Made by a program: the position numbers and the translations under genes. A DNA stretch of 64,000 bases from Bacteroides sp. (GTDB taxonomy: Bacteria; Bacteroidota; Bacteroidia; Bacteroidales; Muribaculaceae): positions 25,909-89,908 of the forward strand of contig JAAVCP010000029.1 of assembly GCA_014802265.1 (NCBI GenBank), written 5' to 3'. The notes under the pieces were generated by a model. That model worked only from the letters and a program-made list of their open reading frames with translations, had not been told where the DNA came from and made no database searches. Positions 26,879-35,328 of this stretch are shown in pieces. Numbering within the stretch: the stretch's first letter is position 1; every line of letters starts with the position of its first letter.

Positions 26879-27802
26879 TTAGCTTAAAATTGAGGCAACT
26901 GCAGAATGATATTTGGCAATATTGGAGGCTTTTTTTATAGCTTTATATGATTTTTTGCCAATTTCACTTTCTGCATATTCCCAGAATGGTTTTATTTTTG
27001 AAATAATTTGGCTTTCCCCACATAGTATGGAGGAATAGTGCTCTAAAAGCTGCCGATGGAATTTCAGCATAAGTTCTAACCGATGCTCCTTATCCATATC
27101 TTTACCGGATATATACTCTGCTATGAGTGAAGGACGATTCAGAAGTCCTCTGCCAATCATTATTCCTGCAATGTCCGGAAACTGCTCTATTGTATGCCGT
27201 ATGTCATCAGGAGAGTGAATCTCTCCATTAAATATCACCGGATTTGTACTTACCTTAAGCAGCTCTTCAAACTGATTAAGGTGTAGTTCACCACCGTATT
27301 GTTGTTTTGCGACACGCGGATGAACTGCAATATGTTCAAGGTGTATATTATTAAGGTGTGGAAGAAGAGTCTTCCACTCGTCAGGTTGGATAAATCCGAG
27401 ACGCATCTTTAAAGAGAATTTTACGTCGGGATTTTCTTTTACAGTAGTTTCCACATCAGAAGCAAGCTGGTCATTTGCTATAGTTGCGGCTCCACGTCCG
27501 TGACCTGTCTGCAATGGGAAGGGGCATCCCATGTTGAGATCGATCTCTGTGGCACCATTCTCTTTAAGAATTTCTACCAATGAATTAAGTTCATCTTTGT
27601 CACGAAAGATTATTTGTGGCACCAGATGAACTTCTGAATTAAGATCTGAGGAGAAGTCTTTAAGATCTCTTTGGCGTATGGTACCTTTTTCAAGACGTAT
27701 AAATGGTGTATAATAGTCAGTGAGTGCGCCATAGTTTTTCGCATGGAAATGTCGGTAGGCAGCATCGGTGTGTCCTTGAACAGGAGCGAAATGAAATTTC
27801 AT
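26879..27802 (-). CDS. tRNA-dihydrouridine synthase family protein
   Basis: The 307-residue flavoenzyme begins with the Dus signature FAPVQGHTDAAYRHFHAKNYG, has the cysteine loop MGCPFPLQTGHGRGAA (usual GCP motif), FSLKMRLG, HPRVAKQQYGG and IMIGRGLLNRP at the FMN site. It reduces uridines in tRNA D loops. The opening APVQGHTD replaces the more common APMAGVTD, so it is a divergent subgroup. First of two genes with mtnN downstream; the DMT gene is 6 bases upstream. Confidence 0.9.
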   Translation of the reverse strand: MKFHFAPVQGHTDAAYRHFHAKNYGALTDYYTPFIRLEKGTIRQRDLKDFSSDLNSEVHLVPQIIFRDKDELNSLVEILKENGATEIDLNMGCPFPLQTGHGRGAATIANDQLASDVETTVKENPDVKFSLKMRLGFIQPDEWKTLLPHLNNIHLEHIAVHPRVAKQQYGGELHLNQFEELLKVSTNPVIFNGEIHSPDDIRHTIEQFPDIAGIMIGRGLLNRPSLIAEYISGKDMDKEHRLELMLKFHRQLLEHYSSILCGESQIISKIKPFWEYAESEIGKKSYKAIKKASNIAKYHSAVASILS

Positions 27803-27808
27803 GTTTTC

Positions 27809-28198
27809 TTATTTATTTGGTAAGAATGTGAAGCAAACTGCTCCTATGAGGCAAATGAATGCCGCAACATGATTCCAATGAAGTTTCTCACCTGAGAAAA
27901 AGAACATTGCAAGCACAGTGAAGACAGTTAGTGTAATTACTTCCTGAATAATTTTTAATTGGAAAAGAGTAAAAGGTCCTCCATTTTCATGAAACCCTAT
28001 TCTGTTAGCTGGAATCATGAAGCAATATTCAAGTAAGGCGACACCCCATGAGGCGAGTATCACGGCAAAGAGAGGCCAACTCTTTGTTACACCGGCATTT
28101 TGAAGTTTGAGGTTACCATACCATGCCACTGTCATAAATACATTGGATATGATTAGGAGTAGAATCGTTACGATTGAAGCTTTCATATATGATGACAT
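27809..28198 (-). CDS. DMT family protein (DUF486)
   Basis: A 129-residue protein with four hydrophobic segments (about 8-28, 42-60, 75-97, 105-125), motifs NVFMTVAWYGNLKL and the EVITLTVF...FSGEKLHWNH pair typical of DUF486 proteins, relatives of small multidrug transporters. Substrate unknown. It is the first gene of the run DMT, dus, mtnN. Confidence 0.85.
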   Translation of the reverse strand: MSSYMKASIVTILLLIISNVFMTVAWYGNLKLQNAGVTKSWPLFAVILASWGVALLEYCFMIPANRIGFHENGGPFTLFQLKIIQEVITLTVFTVLAMFFFSGEKLHWNHVAAFICLIGAVCFTFLPNK

Positions 28199-28214
28199 TG
28201 TAATAATTCAAATG

Positions 28215-28222
28215 CAAAATTA
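28215..28222 (-). promoter_or_regulatory. -7 box of the DMT-dus-mtnN run
   Basis: Minus-strand TAATTTTG, embedded in a 17-base sequence that recurs in inverted orientation at the divergent flavoprotein promoter (28382-28398). Confidence 0.5.
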
Positions 28223-28328
28223 CTCAATTTATAGCAATTAATCCACATATATTATCACAAAGTTTTTATATACAGTATACTTGGCTGATATATAATATAT
28301 AAATTTTTAATGGCAAAAGATTATAAAG

Positions 28329-28366
28329 TTAACTTAGTTATATTAACTTAATTGCAGTTTAACTTG
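28329..28366 (+). promoter_or_regulatory. three TTAACTT repeats before the flavoprotein promoter
   Basis: TTAACTT occurs at 28329, 28343 and 28359 with spacings of 14 and 16 bases; the last overlaps the -33 element. Such a ladder may bind a regulator on one or both faces of the helix. The regulator is unknown. Confidence 0.35.
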
Positions 28367-28394
28367 GCTATAAGGGGTTTTTTGAGTAATTTTG
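28363..28394 (+). promoter_or_regulatory. promoter of the flavoprotein gene
   Basis: CTTG (28363-28366), 20 bases, TAATTTTG (28387-28394); one mismatch from the consensus. Confidence 0.6.
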
Positions 28395-28459
28395 CATTAT
28401 TAAAACAGACAGGAAATAATGTTACTGTTATAAATAATTTGTAAATAAAAAATATTCAT

Positions 28460-29656
28460 ATGAATATCAGAGAAATAACCGATGGTGTGACCTATGTCGG
28501 AGTCAATGATCGTACTACCGACCGCTTTGAGGCACTTTGGCCTCTTCCCAACGGTGTAAGCTACAACTCTTACTTGGTAAAAGGAAAAAATAAGACAGTT
28601 CTTATCGACACTGTAGAGATAGGCGCAGTGCGTGATCTTATTCGTTCAATTATCAATCAAATAGGTACAAAACAGATTGATTATATAGTGGTGAACCACA
28701 TGGAACCTGATCATTCAGGAGGCATACCTGTAGTGCTTGACCATTTCCCGGAGGCAAAGATAGTAGGTAATAAGCAGACTATTGCAATGGTAAAGGGATA
28801 TTATGGCATTGAAGATGATCGCTTTATGGAGATTGCTGACGGAAGCACACTTGACATAGGAGGAAAAACTTTGCATTTTATTCTCACTCCGATGGTGCAT
28901 TGGCCCGAAACAATGATGACTTACATTGAGGAAAATGGAGTCCTCTTCACAGGCGATGCCTTTGGAACGTTTGGTGCTCTTAATGGTGGAGTAGTAGACT
29001 CTGAAATGGATACAGACTGGTATCGCTACGAAATGTATCGTTATTATTCCAATATAGTAGGGAAATATGGTCGTTTTGTACAGCGTGCACTTGATAAGAC
29101 AAAAGCGTTAATAATCAACTATATTTGTTCAACCCACGGTCCAGTATGGCACGATGAGATCAGTAAAGTTGTAGAAATATATGACCAACTCAGTCGCTAT
29201 GAAAGTGAGGCAGGTGTGACAATCATCTATGGCTCAATGTATGGCAACACTGCTGAAGTGGCAGAAGAAATAGGTAGACAACTTGCTGCAAGAGGTGTAC
29301 GCAAAATTAAGATACACAATGCATCTAAATCAAGCTTAAGTGATATGATTACAGATGCTTTCCGATATGAGGGTCTGATTGTAGGGTCTGCCACATATTC
29401 GATGCATATTTTCCCTCCGGTTGAACAGTTTATGATTGCAATGGAGACGCGGGAGATAAAGAATAAAGTTATTGCCACATTTGGTTCATTTACATGGGCT
29501 TCGGCTGCCATAAAAGGTATCAACGATTATGTTGCCAAGTTAAATATCAATGTGGTAGACACACTTGAGATGAAGCATTCTGCCAAGGAAGAAACCTTTG
29601 CTGCCATAGCTCGTCTTGCCGATAATGTGGTGGCTGCCCTCAAGTTGGTAGATTGA
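28460..29656 (+). CDS. FprA-type flavodiiron protein
   Basis: The 398-residue protein has an N-terminal beta-lactamase-like domain with diiron ligands in NHMEPDHSGGIP (near residue 80), HWPETMMTY, TGDAFGTFGAL and CSTHGPVW, and a C-terminal flavodoxin domain (IIYGSMYGNTAEVAEE, about 255-395). These enzymes reduce oxygen to water or nitric oxide to nitrous oxide and protect anaerobes from both. Divergent from the DMT run. UDG-like gene follows after 7 bases. Confidence 0.95.
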   Translation: MNIREITDGVTYVGVNDRTTDRFEALWPLPNGVSYNSYLVKGKNKTVLIDTVEIGAVRDLIRSIINQIGTKQIDYIVVNHMEPDHSGGIPVVLDHFPEAKIVGNKQTIAMVKGYYGIEDDRFMEIADGSTLDIGGKTLHFILTPMVHWPETMMTYIEENGVLFTGDAFGTFGALNGGVVDSEMDTDWYRYEMYRYYSNIVGKYGRFVQRALDKTKALIINYICSTHGPVWHDEISKVVEIYDQLSRYESEAGVTIIYGSMYGNTAEVAEEIGRQLAARGVRKIKIHNASKSSLSDMITDAFRYEGLIVGSATYSMHIFPPVEQFMIAMETREIKNKVIATFGSFTWASAAIKGINDYVAKLNINVVDTLEMKHSAKEETFAAIARLADNVVAALKLVD

Positions 29657-29663
29657 TATATAT

Positions 29664-30272
29664 ATGGAAAATCAATCTAAGGAAACACATCCCTTGGAGC
29701 CATTCCTCCCCCCAAACGCAAGGCTCCTTATGTGTGGCACCTTCCCTCCCAAGCAGAACCGCTGGTCAATGAATTTTTATTATCCGAACTTTATCAACGA
29801 TATGTGGAGGATTTTCGGGCTTATCTATTTTGGCGATAAAGATTCTCTCGTTGACGTGGCAAATAAGACTTTTTATGTCGAGGCAATAAAATCTCTGCTT
29901 TTGCAATGGGGAATAGCCCTAAGCGACACGGGTAAGGAAGTAGTGCGCACTAAAGATAATGCCTCAGACAAATGGCTTCAAATTGATCGTCCGATTGATC
30001 TTGCTGCCACATTGGAGGAGATTCCGGATTGTGTTGCTGTAGCCACCACAGGAGAGAAAGCGGCAAGTATAATTGCAGAGTTAACAGGCACGGAAGTGCC
30101 GAAAGTAGGTGAGTGGCAAGAGTGTTCCCTTACACTTTCAGATGGCACCGCCAGAGAATTCCGCCATTGGCGAATGCCCTCCACTTCCAGGGCTTATCCT
30201 ATGAAGCTGGAGAAGAAAGCCGAGTTCTATCGGAAAATGCTTAAGGAAACGTCATTATTGCCAGTCTCGTAA
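29664..30272 (+). CDS. uracil-DNA glycosylase family protein
   Basis: The 202-residue protein has the UDG-fold opening LLMCGTFPPKQNRW followed by SMNFYYPNFINDMWRIFG and closes with MPSTSRAYPM, the equivalent of the histidine loop. This matches a Bacteroidetes subgroup annotated as uracil-DNA glycosylases, though the catalytic motif differs from classic families 1-5, so base specificity is uncertain. It is probably co-transcribed with the flavodiiron gene and with dedA 20 bases downstream. Confidence 0.7.
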   Translation: MENQSKETHPLEPFLPPNARLLMCGTFPPKQNRWSMNFYYPNFINDMWRIFGLIYFGDKDSLVDVANKTFYVEAIKSLLLQWGIALSDTGKEVVRTKDNASDKWLQIDRPIDLAATLEEIPDCVAVATTGEKAASIIAELTGTEVPKVGEWQECSLTLSDGTAREFRHWRMPSTSRAYPMKLEKKAEFYRKMLKETSLLPVS

Positions 30273-30292
30273 AATGAAAAACTGATATAAGA

Positions 30293-30979
30293 ATGATGTT
30301 AGATTTGATTCCACTGGCAATTTTTGATGCCAGTCAGTTCTTTCAATGGTTTGTTGAAAATGCAAATTATCTTTTTGTGTTTTTATTTATGGTGATAGAG
30401 AGTTCGTTTATCCCTTTCCCATCAGAAGTAGTAGTTCCTCCCGCAGCTTATCTTGCCTGCACAAATACAGGAGCTGGTGCTGACATGAATATATTTATGG
30501 TAATTGTCTGTGCCACTTTGGGAGCATTGGTAGGTGCATTCGTAAATTATTTCCTTGCACTTTGGATAGGTCGTCCGGTTGTATATGCTTTTGCAGATAG
30601 CCGTTTTGGTCACATGCTGATGATTAATCGTGAAAAAGTGGAAAAAGCAGAGGCATATTTTGATAAGCATGGTGCTATATCTACCTTTATAGGTCGTCTG
30701 ATTCCTGCCATAAGGCAACTTATTTCTATACCTGCGGGTATCTCAAGAATGAATATAGGACAGTTTGCAATATTCACTACTCTTGGGGCGTTGGTTTGGA
30801 ACGGAGTGTTGGGTGCGCTGGGATACTGGCTGTCAACTACGGTAAATCCTGATCAACTTTTTGAAAAGGTAGAGGAGTATAACCGCTATCTGACCTGGGC
30901 AGGTTATGGAATTGCGGCGGTCTGTTTGGCTTTTATTCTTTGGCATGCATTCAAACCAAAGGAAAAAACAAAGATATAA
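30293..30979 (+). CDS. DedA family membrane protein
   Basis: The 228-residue protein has the DedA features: an N-terminal membrane helix, MVIESSFIPFPSEVVVPPAAYL, GALVGAFVNYFLALWIG, the FIGRLIPAIRQLISIPAGISRM re-entrant motif (near 143) and C-terminal helices. DedA proteins are undecaprenyl phosphate or phospholipid flippases needed for envelope synthesis. rpe starts 23 bases downstream. Confidence 0.92.
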   Translation: MMLDLIPLAIFDASQFFQWFVENANYLFVFLFMVIESSFIPFPSEVVVPPAAYLACTNTGAGADMNIFMVIVCATLGALVGAFVNYFLALWIGRPVVYAFADSRFGHMLMINREKVEKAEAYFDKHGAISTFIGRLIPAIRQLISIPAGISRMNIGQFAIFTTLGALVWNGVLGALGYWLSTTVNPDQLFEKVEEYNRYLTWAGYGIAAVCLAFILWHAFKPKEKTKI

Positions 30980-31002
30980 GAACCATTTAACCATAATCAA
31001 CC

Positions 31003-31647
31003 ATGAAAGTATCACCCTCATTATTATCAGCTAATTTTGCTAATTTAACTCCTGATATAGAGATGCTTAATAATTCGGAAGCCGATTATCTGCATCTTGA
31101 TGTGATGGATGGGGTATTTGTTCCTAATATATCTTTTGGGTTTCCTGTGCTTAAAGCAGTCAGCAAAATATGTGAGAAACCATTGGATGTGCATCTTATG
31201 ATTATTGAACCTGAAAAATGGATTTCACAGGTGAGAGATCTTGGTGCTGAATATATGAATGTGCATCAAGAGGCATGTCTGCATCTTCACAGCACAGTAA
31301 GTCGTATCCATGATGCCGGCATGAAAGCAGCTGTGACCTTAAATCCGTCTACCCCTGTATCGCTGCTTTCAGACATTATCACGGATGTAGACATGGTACT
31401 TCTTATGTCGGTCAATCCAGGATTTGGAGGTCAGAAGTTTATCGCCAATACCCTCAAGAAGGTAAGGGAACTTCGCCAGCTGATTGCAGAGTCAGGTTCG
31501 CAGGCTTTGATAGAGATTGACGGCGGAGTGAATGCGCAAACAGGAAAACAACTTGCTGAAGTAGGAGCTGATATTCTTGTTGCAGGCAGCTATGTATTTG
31601 GAGCCTCAAATCCGGAAGAGAGAATCAACCTCTTGAAAAATCTCTGA
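31003..31647 (+). CDS. rpe: ribulose-phosphate 3-epimerase
   Basis: The 214-residue TIM-barrel protein shows all epimerase motifs: SPSLLSANFANL, LHLDVMDGVFVPNISFG, HLMI, VTLNPSTP, LMSVNPGFGGQKF and EIDGGVN. It interconverts ribulose-5-phosphate and xylulose-5-phosphate in the pentose phosphate pathway. Last gene of the run from the flavodiiron gene. A long perfect palindrome lies 14 bases after the stop. Confidence 0.97.
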   Translation: MKVSPSLLSANFANLTPDIEMLNNSEADYLHLDVMDGVFVPNISFGFPVLKAVSKICEKPLDVHLMIIEPEKWISQVRDLGAEYMNVHQEACLHLHSTVSRIHDAGMKAAVTLNPSTPVSLLSDIITDVDMVLLMSVNPGFGGQKFIANTLKKVRELRQLIAESGSQALIEIDGGVNAQTGKQLAEVGADILVAGSYVFGASNPEERINLLKNL

Positions 31648-31661
31648 TTACCGATTTCTGC

Positions 31662-31719
31662 TATATGCCTTGCAGCCGCCATTCTGTAAATTTACAGAAT
31701 GGCGGCTGCAAGGCATATA
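31662..31719. terminator. 29-bp perfect palindrome (terminator or larger cruciform)
   Basis: Arms 31662-31690 and 31691-31719 are exact reverse complements with no loop bases between them; the core is GTAAATTTAC flanked by a GC-rich stem. It follows rpe directly and is trailed by ATATATAATAA rather than a T run. It can end transcription but is far longer than the other terminators here. Confidence 0.65.
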
Positions 31720-31783
31720 TATAATAAGACATTTATTATTACGTTATAATAATAAACCAAGTAATTTTAAGGTGTGGTTAGGG

Positions 31784-31801
31784 AGTCCAGCTATAAGGAC
31801 T
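31784..31801 (+). other. small hairpin in the leader of the barrel gene
   Basis: AGTCC (31784-31788) pairs with GGACT (31797-31801), 8-base loop, 25 bases before the start codon. No known riboswitch match. Confidence 0.25.
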
Positions 31802-31826
31802 GAAATCTTAAAGTAGTAATTTACAA

Positions 31827-32486
31827 ATGTCAAATCAAATGAATAAAATTATTTTGGGATTTATTGCTTCGCTGTTTTGTTGGTCAGGATGTCATGCAGC
31901 TGATGGTATAAATTCAATTCTTTGGGGATTACGGGGCGCTGTAGATTATAATTTTCCGTCGAAGTGGCATTTTGATGGTGGCTCGGTAAATATGCATACT
32001 CCAGGTTATGGATTTACTCTTGGGGGAGTATGTAATGTCTATCTTGGTAAAGGATTTTATTTGGAACCGGGAGTGTCGTTTTTCTATGACACCTATAAAT
32101 ATGATTTTGTTGTGGTTGATCCGGGTTTTTATATGGTCACAAATAAACCGGGTATTAATAAATTAGGATTGCGTGTACCTGTAATGGCAGGATATACTTT
32201 TGACATCTCCGATGCATTCTCAATGTGTGTATATACCGGACCTGAATTTAGCTATTCATTTTCAGGTAAGATTAAATGGAGTGAAGATTTTGAGGTGTAT
32301 TTATCAGATAATCTTTTTGAATCTGAACAACGTCGTGCTGATGCTGCATGGAAAGTGGGAATAGGTTTTCCCTATAAATCTCTGATGGCAAGTATAGATA
32401 TAGCCCTCGGCATGACTGATATTCTCAAATCAGACATGCGAGGGTATGATCGTCGTTTTTCAGTAGCGCTAACTTATTATTTATAG
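31827..32486 (+). CDS. outer membrane beta-barrel protein (PorT-like)
   Basis: The 219-residue protein has a signal peptide (about 1-24, ending CHA) and alternating amphipathic strands such as LWGLRGAVDYNF, GYGFTLGGVCNVYLGKGFYLEPGVSFFY and LRVPVMAGYTF, ending RFSVALTYYL, as in eight-stranded barrels of the PorT/OmpA-like group. The specific function is unknown. Its end lies 4 bases from the convergent ligA stop. Confidence 0.75.
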   Translation: MSNQMNKIILGFIASLFCWSGCHAADGINSILWGLRGAVDYNFPSKWHFDGGSVNMHTPGYGFTLGGVCNVYLGKGFYLEPGVSFFYDTYKYDFVVVDPGFYMVTNKPGINKLGLRVPVMAGYTFDISDAFSMCVYTGPEFSYSFSGKIKWSEDFEVYLSDNLFESEQRRADAAWKVGIGFPYKSLMASIDIALGMTDILKSDMRGYDRRFSVALTYYL

Positions 32487-32490
32487 GGAC

Positions 32491-34506
32491 TTACTGATTA
32501 TTAAGCATCTCAAGAAACTCGGATTCTGAAACCATGGGGATTCCGAGCTTTTCACATTTTTCACGTTTTGCAGGACCCATATTCTCACCGGCAAGTACAA
32601 AACTTGTCTTCTTGGAGATGCTACCGGTGTGCTTACCACCTTCCCGCTCAATGATATCTTTATATTCATCACGTGAATGGTGTGAGAATGTACCCGAGAT
32701 GACAATCGTTTTTCCTTCAAGTGCATTCCCTTTAGGGGCAAGTTTCTCTTCAGAGAGACTCATCTGTACCCCGGCTTTTGCGAGACGCTTGATATTGTCA
32801 ATACTCACAGGATTACGTAAATAGTCATAAATACACTTTGCAATTATCGGACCCACATCAGGTATTTCTGTAAGTTCAGCTTCCGACATTGCCAGCATGT
32901 TGTCCATTGTTTTAACTGCTGAAGCGATTCGCTTTGCAGTGGTTTCTCCTACATTTGGGATTGACAAAGCATATACCACTCGTTCAAATGGTACGCTTTT
33001 TGAAGCCTCAATTCCATCAATGATTCGTTGAGCGGATTTTTCGCCCATACGTTCAAGCGACTTTAGTTGATCGGCAGTGAGGTCATATAGATCTGCGATG
33101 TGTTCAACCAATCCGCAATCAAATAGCATTTCAGCAGTTTCTTCACCGATACCGTCAATATTCATCATTCTTCGGGCGCAGAAATGTTCGATTTTACCCG
33201 TAATTTGTGGACGGCATCCATAATGGTTTGGACAACACCAAGCTGCATCTCCGTAAATACGTACAAGTTGTGTGCCACACTCAGGACATTTCGTTACAAA
33301 CTGAATTTTAGATGCGTTTGATTGACGTTTTGAGACCTCAACTCCAGTAATTTTAGGAATAATTTCTCCGCCTTTCTCCACATAGAGCCAATCACCCTCA
33401 TGAATGTCAAGTTCTTGAATTATATCATCATTGTGAAGAGATGCCCTCTTAACAATTGTGCCTGAAAGAAGCACCGGTTCAAGATTTGCCACGGGAGTCA
33501 CTATACCCATTCTACCAGTTTCAAACGAAACAAAGCGCAGGGGAGTGCAAGCTTTCTCCGGGTTAAACTTAAAAGCTATTGCCCATCGTGGAGATTTGGC
33601 AGTATAGCCAAGATTAAGCTGTTGTCTCAAGGAGTTGACTTTAAAAACAAGTCCGTCAGTCGCCACCGGAAGCTCTTTTCGATGTACGTCCCAATAGCTA
33701 ATGTACTTATTCACTTCTTCAAGCGAATGAAGTTTTGCCATAGCTTTTGACACCTTAAATCCCCATCTTTTTACAGCCTCCATATTGTCATAGTGATTAT
33801 CATAAGGGAGATTATCACTGAGCAGATAATAAAAACGGGCATCAAGATGTCTTTTTGCAACCTCTTTTGAAGCCTGCATCTTAAGTGTGCCGGAGGCAGC
33901 ATTACGCGGATTAGCGAAGAGAGGCTCTTCATTATATGCTCTTTCTGCATTCAATTTTTCAAACACTTCCCAGGGCATAAGAATCTCACCACGAATCTCA
34001 AATTCATCAGGCCAATTGCCCGGCTGAAGCTGAAGCGGGATGCTGCGTATAGTCTTCACATTTGCCGTCACATCGTCTCCTTGTGTACCGTCACCACGTG
34101 TCACTGCCCTTACCATTCTACCGTTCTGATAAGTGATTGATATGGAGGTGCCGTCAAATTTCATTTCCCCAACAATTTCAAAGTCATCGCTGCCGATACC
34201 TCTGCGTACACGGTCGAACCAATCATCAACCTCCTCTATTGAATATGAATTAGAGAGTGACATCATAGGATGAGTATGAACTACGTGTTCAAATCCTTTG
34301 GAAAGATCGGATCCTACACGCTGAGTGGGTGACAATGGATCGTCAAACTCTGGAAATTCTTTCTCCAAAGACTCCAACTCCTTAAGCATCATATCAAACT
34401 CTTTATCTGATATTTCCGGAGAGTTTAAGATATAGTAGTTGTGGTTATGTTGATGAAGTTCTGTGCGAAGGCTTTCAATTTTTGACTTTGCTTCAATTGA
34501 ATTCAT
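32491..34506 (-). CDS. ligA: NAD-dependent DNA ligase
   Basis: The 671-residue ligase has the NAD-binding Ia region ([19 protein letters not shown]), adenylated lysine in [11 protein letters not shown], the zinc finger CPECGT...CCPNHYGC, helix-hairpin-helix repeats ([19 protein letters not shown], [26 protein letters not shown]) and a C-terminal BRCT domain. It seals nicks in replication and repair. The frame opens with GTG at 34536 overlapping truA, but the ATG at 34506 fits family starts. Confidence 0.96.
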   Translation of the reverse strand: MNSIEAKSKIESLRTELHQHNHNYYILNSPEISDKEFDMMLKELESLEKEFPEFDDPLSPTQRVGSDLSKGFEHVVHTHPMMSLSNSYSIEEVDDWFDRVRRGIGSDDFEIVGEMKFDGTSISITYQNGRMVRAVTRGDGTQGDDVTANVKTIRSIPLQLQPGNWPDEFEIRGEILMPWEVFEKLNAERAYNEEPLFANPRNAASGTLKMQASKEVAKRHLDARFYYLLSDNLPYDNHYDNMEAVKRWGFKVSKAMAKLHSLEEVNKYISYWDVHRKELPVATDGLVFKVNSLRQQLNLGYTAKSPRWAIAFKFNPEKACTPLRFVSFETGRMGIVTPVANLEPVLLSGTIVKRASLHNDDIIQELDIHEGDWLYVEKGGEIIPKITGVEVSKRQSNASKIQFVTKCPECGTQLVRIYGDAAWCCPNHYGCRPQITGKIEHFCARRMMNIDGIGEETAEMLFDCGLVEHIADLYDLTADQLKSLERMGEKSAQRIIDGIEASKSVPFERVVYALSIPNVGETTAKRIASAVKTMDNMLAMSEAELTEIPDVGPIIAKCIYDYLRNPVSIDNIKRLAKAGVQMSLSEEKLAPKGNALEGKTIVISGTFSHHSRDEYKDIIEREGGKHTGSISKKTSFVLAGENMGPAKREKCEKLGIPMVSESEFLEMLNNQ

Positions 34507-34532
34507 AATGCAAATTTTTAGAGATTGAGAAG

Positions 34533-35309
34533 TCACTCATGAATATAGGGATATTTCACTTCCCAAAGGAAGAGAGCTTGCGGAGGCATAGATGTGCCTG
34601 CTGCACACCGATTTTTTTTATTCACAATATTTTGGAAATCTTCCACTGAAAGTTTCCCACGCCCCACATCAACTAAAGTACCCACAACCGCCCTTACCAT
34701 ATTTCGCAGAAAACGGTCAGCAGTAATTGTAAACACAATTCCGTTGTTAATGAACAAAGAACCATGCACAGATTCTTCATCAATCTTGTCCCAGCGGGCT
34801 TTCCTAACATCACAGATATTGGTTTTTGCATCAGAATGAAGTTTGGCAAAAGATGTGAAATCGTCAGTTGAAAGAAGAAGAGAGGCTGCCTCATTCATTT
34901 TTTCTACATCAAGATGAGAAGGAGAGTGCCATGAATAGGGGTGTATGAAAGGTGATTTTTCAAAAGTCACAAAATATTTATAAGATCTTTCCGAGGCATC
35001 AAACCGTGCATGGGCATTGTCTGCCACTGGTATGACATCGAAAATAGATATATCCTTACCTACCAGTCGATTCATAGAGATAAGAAATCTCTCTTTATCT
35101 TTTATAGGCTCTATGAGGTCAAAATGGGCAAACATCTGCCGTGCATGCACACCCGAATCAGTACGACCTGCACCAACAATGGAAATCGGGAGGCGCGTCA
35201 CTACTGACAGCGTCTCCTCAATTCTTTGCTGTACTCCTATGGCATTTGGTTGTGATTGCCAGCCATGAAAGTTTGCCCCGTTATATGAGAGTTGAAGAAA
35301 ATATCTCAT
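34533..35309 (-). CDS. truA: tRNA pseudouridine synthase A
   Basis: The 258-residue protein carries [20 protein letters not shown] and the catalytic [19 protein letters not shown], with [17 protein letters not shown] in the second half. It makes pseudouridine at positions 38-40 of tRNA anticodon arms. The ATG at 35309 is preferred over the TTG at 35318. speA stops 19 bases upstream. Confidence 0.95.
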   Translation of the reverse strand: MRYFLQLSYNGANFHGWQSQPNAIGVQQRIEETLSVVTRLPISIVGAGRTDSGVHARQMFAHFDLIEPIKDKERFLISMNRLVGKDISIFDVIPVADNAHARFDASERSYKYFVTFEKSPFIHPYSWHSPSHLDVEKMNEAASLLLSTDDFTSFAKLHSDAKTNICDVRKARWDKIDEESVHGSLFINNGIVFTITADRFLRNMVRAVVGTLVDVGRGKLSVEDFQNIVNKKNRCAAGTSMPPQALFLWEVKYPYIHE

Positions 35310-35328
35310 CTCAAACAATCAAATTCAT

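Noticed and set aside
34507..34536. GTG start for ligA overlapping truA
   Set aside because: Ten extra residues do not match LigA starts; the ATG at 34506 is normal.
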